Origin: Poa pratensis
Lineage: Eukaryota; Streptophyta; Magnoliopsida; Poales; Poaceae
Reading direction: 5' to 3'
Length of the DNA: 64,000 nucleotides
Assembly (NCBI GenBank): GCA_947311845.1
Contig: CAMZMU010000041.1
Span: 136,118,542 to 136,182,541 of the forward strand
Of this stretch, positions 22,329 through 31,072 are shown piece by piece. The notes beneath the pieces are model-generated. The model was not told the DNA's origin. It saw only the letters and a list, made by a program, of their open reading frames with translations, and did not search any database. Position numbers and translations under genes: made by a program. The stretch's first letter is position 1. The number at the start of each line of letters is the position of its first letter.

Positions 22329-23836
22329 TGATGACCCACAAGTATAGGGGGTGTATCGTAGTACTTTCGATAAATAAGAGTGTCGAACCCAACGAGGAGC
22401 AGAAGGTGCTGACAAGGAGTTTCGGTAAAGGTTTCACTGTAAATGCTAGCAGACAAGTTTTTAGGGGTTTTTGATATAGCAGGTAAATAAAATGCGAGTA
22501 AGTAAAAGACAGTAATAATAATTGCAGCAGTGGCCCAATCCTTTTTAGAGCAAAGGACAAGCCGGTTGGTTTACTTATGATGACAAAATGTTCTTGAGGA
22601 CACACGGGATTCTAGTCAAGTGCTTTCGCTTCACATAGTTGATTAATCTTATTGTTTTGATAAGTGTTGTGTGGGTGAACCTATGCTAATGCACCGCCCT
22701 TACTTGGACTAATACATACTTGTGATTATACCTCTTGCAAGCATCCGCAGTTACAAGAAAGTAATTAAGATAAATCTAACCACAGCCTTAAACTCTGAGA
22801 TCCTACGCTCCCTTGTGCACCGGTATACTAACGGGGGTTTAGGTTTCTGTCACTCCGGCAACCCCACAATTAGCAACCAAATACACAATGCACTCCTCTA
22901 GGCCCATAAAGGTGAAGTGTCATGTAGTCGACGTTCACACGACACCACTAGAAGAATAACACCACAACTTAAATATCAAACCATTAAATATTACTCAACA
23001 TAATTCCACTACTAACAGCGTGACTTCTCCCATGTCCTCAAGAACTAACGAACTACTCACGAGACATCATATGGATCATGATCAGAGGTGATATAATGAT
23101 GGATAACGATCTGAACATATACTTTAATTCACCGATAAAACTCAATAGCATCAACCACAAGGAGTAATTAACACCGGGAGAGTTTCCCCTATGAACTAAA
23201 CAAAGTATAGCCCTAGATGTTACAGCGGAACGAGATGGTGCAGCGGTGATGGTGGTGATGGCGGTGGAGATGATGATGATGATGATCCCGATGAAGTCCA
23301 GCGCGATGACGATGAGGATGGCGATGATCTCCCCCTCCGGGAAGGAATTTCCCCGGCAGATTTCTCCCTGCCGGAGAGCTTTTCTCTCTCTGTGGTTTCC
23401 GCCTCGTGGAGGCGGCGGAATATTTTCTCACGGACTCCCCGTGTCTTAGGGTTTCTGGGGGATGAAGTACGCGAAGGGGGAGCGCCTGAGGTGGGCCAGG
23501 GGCACCACACCTGGCCAGGGCGCGGCCAAGGTGGGCCCCGCGCCCAGGGGTGGTGTGGGCCCCTCCTGGCCCATCTCAGCCTCCCCTTTTGGCTTAGTCC
23601 ATCTTCTGATAAAATAGGAACATCTGTCTTCTCGGAAATATTTTTAGTGCTCCAGAAATATAGTGCCTTGACGTTGCTTTTTCCAGCTGAAATCTGACTC
23701 CGGCAGTTAATTATCCAATGATCATCAAACATGCAAAATAAGACAAAATAACATAAGTAACTCCTCTTAATATGAAATATATCATTGAATAACAGTAAAT
23801 TATGCTATAAAATAGTGATGCGAAATGGATGTATCA
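22329..23836 (-). repeat. Gypsy 5' LTR
   Basis: 1508 bp, nearly identical to 13489-14999. It would drive transcription of the element toward lower coordinates. Confidence 0.96.
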
Positions 23837-24772
23837 AGCCTCGAAGTGGAGATGCCCGTACCGCGCGTGCCAACGCCACGAGTCTGTGTCGTGACGCGCG
23901 GCAAGGCACACAGGCTGCACTGGACTCATGGTCAGCTAGTACAGGCGATTTGGAGCTCGTTTTACCTTGATCAGCAGGTTGTCGCGCCTGTCGTAGATCG
24001 TGAGCACGCCGTGCCTGATGCGGATGTCGCAGTAGTGTTCGTCCAGCTGCCCGAGGCTGACGACGCTGCTCTTGAGGCAAGGGATGTAGTAGACATCCGT
24101 GAACGCGCGCTGCGGCCCGCCGTCGATGCTGAACGCGATCGTGCCGCGCCCCTTGATCTGCACCACGGAGCCGTCGCCGAACCGCACGCTGCCGGTCACC
24201 GTCTCGTCCAGCTCCGTGAACGGAGATCGGTTCCCCGTCATGTGGTTGGAGGCACCGGTGTCGAGGTACCAGGTGGTCTCCACCGGCTCGTCATCACGCC
24301 CTGGCGTGACCTTGGCCTTCTCCTCGTTGAGGAAGATGAGCGTGCGCTCCGTGTCGGCGCTCTGCACGTCCTGCGCAGGTGCATGTGAAGTAGCGGGTGG
24401 AGCCGCAGGTTGCGGGCCCGCGGCATCCACCTCAATCACCTCCGCGAGGTAGAGTGCGGGGTCGGCGTCGTCGTCGTCGTCGACCTTGGCGAGGTGAGCT
24501 GCCTCCTCCCTTTTCTTCTTCCTGCACTCACGCGCCCAGTGGCCTTTCTTACCACAGTAGCGACACTCGTCGCGCTTGAAGCCGCCGGAGGTGTTCGAGT
24601 TCTCCCCGGTCTGCCGCTTGTCATCACGGCCCTTTCCGCGTCCGTGTCCTTGACGGCGATCGCCGCCAGTGCTGCCGCCGCCCGCATCGTGGGAGGGGCG
24701 CTTCTGCTGCCGCGCGCCACTCCTCCTCAGTGAGAAGAAGCCGGCCACCGGAGTCAGCTTGTTGCTCGCCAC
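23837..24772 (-). pseudogene. Copia zinc knuckle, protease and integrase start
   Basis: The minus-strand frame has a nucleocapsid zinc knuckle (CRYCGKKGHWARECRKKK, CX2CX4HX4C), the protease motif TWYLDTGASNHMTG and the pre-integrase region ending KRAPNRLY. A TAG stop follows at 23936-23938, after which the same frame continues (LTMSPVQPVCLAARHDTDSW, WHARYGHLHFEA) to the gypsy insertion point at 23841. The TAG and the upstream frameshift near 24715 are the defects. Confidence 0.9.
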
Positions 24773-25448
24773 GGCCGTCAGACGCCGCCAGGCGCCCGCT
24801 CAGTTCCTCGATGGACATGCCGCTGAGATCCAGCAGCGTCTCGATGGAGCAGGCCATCTGCGCGTAGCGTGGCGGCACCACCCGCAGGAACTTCTGCACG
24901 GCGGCGAGCTCGGTGATTGGATCTCCCAGGGACTGCAGCTCGGTGATGATGCCGGCGAGGCGCATGGCGAAGTCCTCGATCGCCTCGTTGCCCTTGAACG
25001 CCAGGTTCTCGAAGTCGTGGCGCAGCGCCTGTCGCCGGGCCTCGCGCACGCGGTCGACGCCGACGCGCATCACCTTGATCGCGTCCCACGCAGCCTTGGC
25101 ATTGTCCTTGGCCGCGAGAACGGACACCATCTCCGGCGGCACTGAACACAGAATCGCGCCCAGAGCCAACCGTTCTTGCCGCTCGTCCTCCGATCCGGGA
25201 TCGATCGCCTCCCAGAGGCACGCTCCCTGTAGTTGTACACGCATCAAGATTGCCCACTCGGTGTAGTTGGTCCGAGTTAGCATAGGCAGATGCATCGATC
25301 CGCCGCCTCCGCCGCCGCCGACCTCCCTCACCACTTCGCGGACGATGATCTCGCGCGTGCTGCTGCCACCCCTTGACAGACTGCGCCCGCGCTCACTCGC
25401 CTTTGCTCGTGGGGTCTTGGACTTGTTCGGTGACTGGCTTCCAGTCAT
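24624..25448 (-). CDS. Copia gag
   Basis: Starts MTGSQSPNKSKTPRAK at 25448, directly after the tRNA-Met primer site. It has a basic, Ser-rich N terminus and a Gly run, then the Copia gag core (LTRTNYTEWAILMRVQLQGA, LWEAIDPGSEDERQ, ARRQALRHDFENLAFKG). The frame shifts near 24715, so the last 30 or so residues of this reading are not genuine. It would form the particle shell. Confidence 0.88.
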   Translation of the reverse strand: MTGSQSPNKSKTPRAKASERGRSLSRGGSSTREIIVREVVREVGGGGGGGSMHLPMLTRTNYTEWAILMRVQLQGACLWEAIDPGSEDERQERLALGAILCSVPPEMVSVLAAKDNAKAAWDAIKVMRVGVDRVREARRQALRHDFENLAFKGNEAIEDFAMRLAGIITELQSLGDPITELAAVQKFLRVVPPRYAQMACSIETLLDLSGMSIEELSGRLAASDGRGEQQADSGGRLLLTEEEWRAAAEAPLPRCGRRQHWRRSPSRTRTRKGP

Positions 25449-25449
25449 G

Positions 25450-25461
25450 GCTCTGATACCA
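25450..25461 (-). other. Copia primer-binding site (initiator tRNA-Met)
   Basis: The minus strand reads TGGTATCAGAGC two bases after the LTR end, the standard plant Copia primer site. Confidence 0.92.
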
Positions 25462-25463
25462 CT

Positions 25464-25775
25464 TGTGGCCTGTCTCTCTCTCTCTCTCGAACTTCAGAAA
25501 AATTCAGAGGTTGAAGACAGTGTTTGTGCCGCGTGCAACTTACAGCTTTTCTCCGTTTTCTCATTGCTTATAACGAAAGGGAAATCGATCGTGTGTGCTC
25601 ACACGATGCCCACAACGGACGTGACATGCCACGTCCAGGCGATCGCACTTACAACGCAAAGATCGGGTCAAGAAACACTCAAACTAGTCTACCTAAAACC
25701 CTACAACTTAGCTGAACTTTTAACTGAAACTGACACCTAACTAAAACCTGACAAAAACGACTAGATTAACTAACA
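25464..25775 (-). repeat. Copia 5' LTR
   Basis: 312 bp, partner of 10442-10751. Followed by the right copy of the duplication TCCAG at 25776-25780. Confidence 0.93.
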
Positions 25776-25819
25776 TCCAGCACTAGAGGCCCTGATGGCA
25801 TGGTGTTGGTGCTCGTCGG
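25776..25819 (+). pseudogene. Rhomboid first exon, 3' remainder
   Basis: Continues the exon from 10441: across one copy of TCCAG the frame reads RVYWRSSTRGPDGMVLVLVG, fitting the stretch just before the first membrane helix of RBL12-like proteins. It ends abruptly at a CAGGGGCGGAGCCAG sequence, so the rest of this coding segment is lost. Confidence 0.6.
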
Positions 25820-25980
25820 CAGGGGCGGAGCCAGAAAAAAAATATAAGGGGGCCGGTGAAAAAATTTCCCCTCCTGCTAATTTTTAGGGAGGGCTGAAGT
25901 AGAAAATTTGGACAATTAGAGGTGTTTTCGTAAAGAAATGAGGGGGTCTTTTAAAATTTCCTGCATGTCAGGGGGGCGGA
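25820..25980. mobile_element. hAT-like terminal fragment replacing rhomboid coding DNA
   Basis: Begins CAGGGGCGGAGCCAG, a terminal sequence typical of one hAT group in grasses, followed by A- and G-rich DNA to about 25980 (CAGGGGGGCGG). No matching inverted end was found, so it looks like a truncated element. It sits exactly where the first transmembrane helix of the rhomboid protein should be encoded. Confidence 0.5.
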
Positions 25981-26019
25981 CATTATGTATATCGATCACA
26001 CTTGTTGATTCATGTGCAG

Positions 26020-28684
26020 GCTTCCCTGGACAACTTCAAGAGCGGGCGGTTGCACACGATGCTCACCTACGCTTTCAGCCACATGGATGTTAAACACCTC
26101 TTCAGGAACATGACCACCCTCTACATCTTTGGTTCAAACGTACGTAAGACGTCCACTCTTCTGCTCTATATATTGACGATATTTCTTGATAAAGGGAGCG
26201 CTGTTGACGATTTAGAAACGCATAGCATTTGCTTGTCAGGCTGTGATGGGGAATAAATGTGTCGTCGGCACATGCATTACTTGGATCTTTGTGTGAATTT
26301 TTACATATTCTCAATCCATAAATGAACAGGTGAGGAGATGAGTGGACAATTGTTGGTATTTTATACAGATACTAGTTCACTCCTGATTTCTCAATTCCCA
26401 GCCCCTGTGGTAGAACATGCCAGGCTCTCTGAAATCTAATGTAAATGGTTTGCAATACACAATTTTTCCCAACTTATGTTTCCAGTATTGGCGGCAACCA
26501 GACCGGCATCTTATAGAACTAAAATAGATGCTGAAATCATATGGTCGTGTTTAATAAATAGTATTAAATGTGATAGTAGTAAATTAGCTCTAGGTTTTTC
26601 TCCAGTGAAATAATTAGACTTGACTGTAACAAAAGGACTTAGTTTGCCTTAAAATATTTTATGTGAAGTAATGTGGACTTCACAAATAGATAAAGTTGTG
26701 TAACACCTACATAAGTACATGCTCACCCTCTGTTTTTGTGGTGACCAATTTTTACATTTCTTGCACATGTTGAATCGCTATCTTTTTTTTTTCACATTAT
26801 ATTGCTGTCATGTTTGGTCCTGCTTTTCTTCTGAAGTTGTACCTGACAGGAGCAGTTACCGGATCTGCAGTCTTCTTGTCAGACATGGCTTTTCTAGCTC
26901 CACCAAAACAGGTACCAACATTCTTACAACATCAACGTTTATACATTAGGGACCTGGATTTCAGTCCTGGATAGGACATTCAATTACCTCTGGTTATCAA
27001 ATAAAGTCCTATGATATGGTTATCTCTGATTTTGTACATATTTTTATCCCTTGTACTTTCCCGTGAGAAGGCTAATAATCAGTCACTTGGCTGCATATGT
27101 GCTAGCTACAAGATGCCAGCTAATCTTCTAGGATCTAAAACCCCGCATCAATTTTGAGTTTTTTTAAGTTTTGTGATAATCTTCCTGATTTAATATTTAG
27201 TGCTTCTATTGCAGGGTTTTAGAGGATGGAAGGATTGTACGCTTGTAAGTAATTTCATGTCTTATAGTTTACATCTACATTAAAATTTGCCCAACCTACC
27301 AACTATTTGCCATCCTATACCGAGAAAATTTATTGGCTGGTATGTGGTGATCAGAGGCGATACGGTGATTTACTCTTAATATAATATGAAAAAAAATCCA
27401 TATGGACACTGTTGGTGATTTTGTAGAATAAATGTTGGTTGTTACACACTAAATATGATCCTTTCATGTCACACAGGGTGCAAGTGGTGCTGTTAATGCA
27501 ATATTTCTTCTCCATATTTTTCTTTATCCAAGGCAAGAACTATACGTACAGTCTTTCATTCCTGTTCCAGCTGCATTAGTGGTGAGAAGCTTTTATTTTA
27601 TTTAAAAAAAGTTCAAATGTGGGTGCTAGGTAGTGAGAACAGAATTTGTTTGACTTTCTATTGATTTCAGGGAGCTTATTCGATTGGTGCTGATCTGTGG
27701 AGGATCAAGAAGGTACTCCTTTATTTTCAGAATGTAGAGAATCTTAGGCTTTTGAGAATTGCCACAGTGCAGTGCATTCTAGCCTCTCCCAATGCACCTT
27801 TTCTTCATTAAAAATTTGTGTCATAACTTATTATTTTCATTTTCTGCACTATCCCTCATGCTTCTTGTTTTGTCCCCTTGTTTTGTCTGTACAAACCTAG
27901 AATGCAATGCATTGTGAAAGAAGGTTTTAACTCTATTCTCTACTTTTTAGTTTTTTATTTATTTAATCTCTATTAGAGCTAGGTACCAAACAATTCTAGT
28001 AATATTTGAATGTTATTGGTGCCATTGTTGCTTATGTTCATTGGCCATGAGTTTTGATGGTGTCACTGCTAATTTCATCTATTATTACTCGGAACTTGGA
28101 AATTTGTGGATTCAACTTCCTAACCACACGGTCGATTCCTGGTCTTTAGTTGTCCTGGATTTGAAAATATGGCCCGATATTCACACCTAAGGGAGATTGG
28201 CAATAGTTCTAAATTCACATCGATGTGATTAATTTGCATTACTGACTACTAATTATATAACCATATGATATTTATATTTTCTTGGTTGTAGTTCTTCCCT
28301 GTTTATTATTGTATCTTCTGCACTTTGTTGGTGATCATTACTTTTACTTTATATCGCAATGCATCTACTTGAGGTCAATGTCTCGCGTGGTACTGTCATC
28401 CATTTGAGATGTTAGTCAAGCCATGTGAAAGTACAACGTTTCTTGAAGATATTGGCCCTTCAGAAATCTCTAATTTCTGCATATTAGTCGAATGTTGTTG
28501 ATGATCTGATACCCAAAGCATTATTCATGTTGTGATAACCATCGAATATTCATGCGTTTTGTTCTAGAATACTAATAGATGGCCATTCATTTTTTAGGGC
28601 CGGAGGCATGTGGCAAGTTCTACTCATTTAGGGGGCGCCTTTGTCGCTGTGCTTGTGTGGACAAAACTGAAGGGCTGGTTCTGA
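26020..28684 (+). pseudogene. Rhomboid protease gene, 3' exons (RBL12-like)
   Basis: Six exons with clean AG/GT borders: 26020-26139 (SLDNFKSGRLHTMLTYAFSH), 26837-26911 (LYLTGAVTGSAVFLSDMAF), 27215-27244, 27477-27581 (GASGAVNAIFLL), 27671-27712 and 28598-28684, ending TGA. The catalytic serine motif GASG and the catalytic histidine context SSTHLGGAF are intact, and all exons are in phase. The family cleaves membrane proteins within the bilayer; RBL12-like plant members are organellar (mitochondrial in Arabidopsis). The segment encoding the first helix and the short exon expected between 26139 and 26837 (FGPxxLLK) were not found. With the upstream damage this is a pseudogene, though the 3' exons look recently constrained. 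Confidence 0.82.
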
Positions 28685-29348
28685 TCATGCAGCTTGCTCA
28701 TACTGATATGAAGTAAATACAAGGGCCTGCATGCCTCTACACTGGTGGCCTCTTGGGTTGAAAACTTGAAATATGTTGCTATTTGACTACTAGTAAGGGT
28801 CTGAGGGATGACTCGTAGATGATGCTACTCGTTATCCAAGTTTCTGAGGTAGAAGTATTTAGCGAAGTCTAGTTAATATCATGGCAGATATTGCCAGCTG
28901 GCTGGTAGAATTATCTTGGCAGGAGCCATCCTCAAACATGAAAGAAGTAGAAGAGCATTGTTAAATCGTTAAATCTCATTTCCTTTTATATCAAATTTGA
29001 CTGCATGTTTTGACAGGACAGAAAATAGGAAAAGCAGTGAATGAATCTGGAGTTTTTCATGTTTATCTAAAATTCTTAAGTCCCAATATAGTTAGTCTAT
29101 TTTTTTTATTTTTTTGTGAATGACCAGTATAGCTAGTCTAAGTGAGCTAAATCCAAGGATGACTCCTTGCTGTTGTTGCTACTCGCCCAATACTACTATT
29201 CAAGGTGCTCTCTGTTTTGAGGATGCCCGACGACCCATCCTCTACATGCTAGACAAGATCATAACCAAATCTTGGTTGGAGACCGAGTGCATGCCTAAGA
29301 AAAAGCTGGCCAAAGAAGCGAAAACAAACGTGAGCATACTACAAGAGA
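28685..29348. other. 3' flank of the rhomboid gene, no gene recognised
   Basis: AT-rich DNA, probably including the rhomboid 3' UTR at the start. A short open stretch at 29200-29340 (FEDARRPILYMLDKI) has no family I can name. Confidence 0.4.
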
Positions 29349-30688
29349 GTTTGGGAATGGGGACAACATTCGAGTTTGGGAGGATCCGTGGATTCCTGCT
29401 AACTCGGGGTATAAACCCCTCACCAGGCCATTTTCGTCTTCGGTGGTCTTTGCTAGCGAGCTGCTCAATGATAATGCCTCCTCCTGGAATGAATCCTTGG
29501 TTGCTGCCAACTTCAGTGGTGCTGACGTCCAAGCTATCTGCTCCATCCCTTGTGGCAAGCATGCTAATGACATCTGGGCCTGGGGTGCTGAGAAGCATGG
29601 CAACTTCACGGTCAGGTCTGCCTACCGCCTGCTCATGGCTTCTCAGCCGGTTGACTCTAGCTCCAGTTCCATGGGAGCTAACAACCCTGTGTGGAAAATC
29701 CTCTGGAAGCTTCCTGCTCCACCCAAGGTTAAAACCTTCTGGTGGCGTGTGATTCACAATTTTGTGCCGTGCCGGGAAGTTCTCCACAAGAAACACATTG
29801 AAAGAATCCCATTATGTGAAGATTGCGGTGCTGACTCCGAATTTGCTAAGCATGCTCTGCTGGACTGTGAGTGGGCGCTGATGTTCTGGACTGAGGTCCA
29901 GTCCCTAACTGGTATCAAGATACCAAATCTGCATCCGATGTCCTGGGCCTCAGACCTTATTGCTGGAGCCTTCTTCCCTGTCAAAGACTTGTGTATGATC
30001 TTATGCGGCATGTGGTCAATCTGGAAAGCAAGAAATGACAGGCGGCATGATAATTGTAAGATGCCACTTTCTAAGGCTGTTCTTTGGGCAGTGGACACTG
30101 CCTTTGACCTCTGGAATGCGGGTTTGTCCACTGCCAAGAGGGCTAAGCCTATTGTCCAAGCTCATTGGAGACCACCTGATGAGGGAGAGATCAAGATCAA
30201 TGTGGATGGAGCCTACAACTCCACTGCTGGTGAAGGGGCTACAGGGGCTGTGGCTAGGGACCAAAGGGGCAATTTCCTGGTGGCTGATGCATACTGGTAC
30301 CCTGCTGCGGCTTCTGCCCTTGTGATGGAGGCCACGGCTGCTCGGAATGGCCTGCTTCTTGCTCAGGCGAAGGGGTTTCAGAAGATTACTATTGAAAGTG
30401 ACTCCCAGATTCTTATAAATCTTTGGAATGAGAACAATTTTGGAAGATCTGAGGTTGGCCCGATTCTGGGTGACATCAAAGAGCTGTGTAAGGGGTTTAC
30501 TAGTTTCAATTTCTATTTCTTTTGTCGTTCTGGCAATGGTGCTGCACATCTGTGTGCTAAAAACTGTATGGAGAGAAGGCAACGGTGCATTTGGCCTGTC
30601 AGTGCACCGGATTTCATCTGTCATTGCCTAATCTCGGATTGTAACCCTCCCCCCTTGGAATGAGAAAGTACTTAAATCGCAAAAAAAA
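29349..30688 (+). mobile_element. 5'-truncated LINE with poly(A) and 13-bp TSD
   Basis: A 1340-bp LINE tail flanked by the direct repeat ATACTACAAGAGA (29336-29348 and 30689-30701) with A8 at its 3' end. This is textbook target-primed reverse transcription with 5' truncation. It keeps only the zf-RVT and RNase H part of ORF2. Its sequence differs from the LINEs at 1-3990 and 37-41 kb, so it is a separate family. Confidence 0.93.
29356..30663 (+). CDS. LINE ORF2 C-terminal part: zf-RVT and RNase H
   Basis: Open without interruption from near the truncation point to TGA at 30661-30663, about 436 residues. It begins GNGDNIRVWEDPWIPANSG, then the zf-RVT region (FWWRVIHNFVPCREVLHKKH, CEDCGADSEFAKHALLDCEW), then an RNase H domain with INVDGAYN (Asp), ALVMEATAARNG (Glu) and ESDSQILI (Asp). 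RNase H would remove the RNA template during retrotransposition. There is no RT in this copy and no promoter is expected, so it is not autonomous. The first ATG in frame is at 29443. Confidence 0.85.
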   Translation, partial: NGDNIRVWEDPWIPANSGYKPLTRPFSSSVVFASELLNDNASSWNESLVAANFSGADVQAICSIPCGKHANDIWAWGAEKHGNFTVRSAYRLLMASQPVDSSSSSMGANNPVWKILWKLPAPPKVKTFWWRVIHNFVPCREVLHKKHIERIPLCEDCGADSEFAKHALLDCEWALMFWTEVQSLTGIKIPNLHPMSWASDLIAGAFFPVKDLCMILCGMWSIWKARNDRRHDNCKMPLSKAVLWAVDTAFDLWNAGLSTAKRAKPIVQAHWRPPDEGEIKINVDGAYNSTAGEGATGAVARDQRGNFLVADAYWYPAAASALVMEATAARNGLLLAQAKGFQKITIESDSQILINLWNENNFGRSEVGPILGDIKELCKGFTSFNFYFFCRSGNGAAHLCAKNCMERRQRCIWPVSAPDFICHCLISDCNPPPLE

Positions 30689-30701
30689 ATACTACAAGAG
30701 A

Positions 30702-31072
30702 AATAGGTGTGTATTGCCTAAGATGCTACCCTGAGCCAACAATGGTTAGACAAAACAGCAAGTGCACATTTTACTTCACAAAAAGTGGCTTCTGTTGATG
30801 CTTTTGTAAGATTCCAGCCACTCTTTTTCGGTTTCTACCCATTCTGGTACGAAGGGGCTTGTACATGAATTACAAACAGAATCACACACTCCACCCACCC
30901 AATTGGGTGCACATATGCACATCGATCCAAACTCTAGTTCTGCATATTGATCTGTCTCTTCCATGGACAGCGTAAAACTTGCATCCATAAGATTCTGTGG
31001 ACTATGCCTCAATGGTTCAACAGGCTCCCACCTGGCTGATTATCTAGAGCATGTCAATGCCACAATTCTTTT
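30702..31072 (-). other. Probable 3' UTR of the transporter gene
   Basis: Follows the transporter stop codon and is matched in part (30830-31010) by the pseudogene copy at 4060-4250, which supports it belonging to the gene. A LINE sits immediately beyond it. Confidence 0.6.

Larger units (their letters stand above)
13489..23836 (-). mobile_element. Athila-like Ty3/gypsy retrotransposon, young and complete
   Basis: 10,348 bp, minus strand, with LTRs 22329-23836 and 13489-14999, TG...CA ends and a perfect 5-bp duplication AGCCT (13484-13488, 23837-23841). The primer site next to the 5' LTR matches the 3' end of plant tRNA-Asp (CCCCGGCAACGGCGCCA on the plus strand). Gag, an aspartic protease, RT, RNase H and integrase run in the gypsy order, followed by an extra ORF and 1.7 kb of non-coding DNA before the 3' LTR. 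The tRNA-Asp primer, long LTRs, ORF after integrase and CGAIIDCKKEK motif suggest the Athila group. By eye the LTRs differ at only about 3 substitutions and 3 single-base indels, so insertion was recent. Frameshifts near 21090, 19840, 19510, 19320, 19010 and 18230 prevent a full polyprotein. Confidence 0.96.
10442..25775 (-). mobile_element. Ty1/copia retrotransposon, split by a gypsy element
   Basis: A complete Copia element on the minus strand, 15,334 bp including the nested gypsy and about 4.98 kb without it. LTRs are 25464-25775 (5') and 10442-10751 (3'), with TG...CA ends (TGTTAG...GGCCACA on the coding strand) and TSD TCCAG. The primer site (25450-25461, TGGTATCAGAGC) matches initiator tRNA-Met, and a polypurine tract (TTAGGGGAAGTT) precedes the 3' LTR. 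Gag, protease, integrase and RT-RNase H follow in the Copia order. Frameshifts near 24715, 13300 and 12500 and a TAG at 23936-23938 disable it. By eye the LTRs differ at about 8 substitutions in about 308 bp. Confidence 0.95.
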
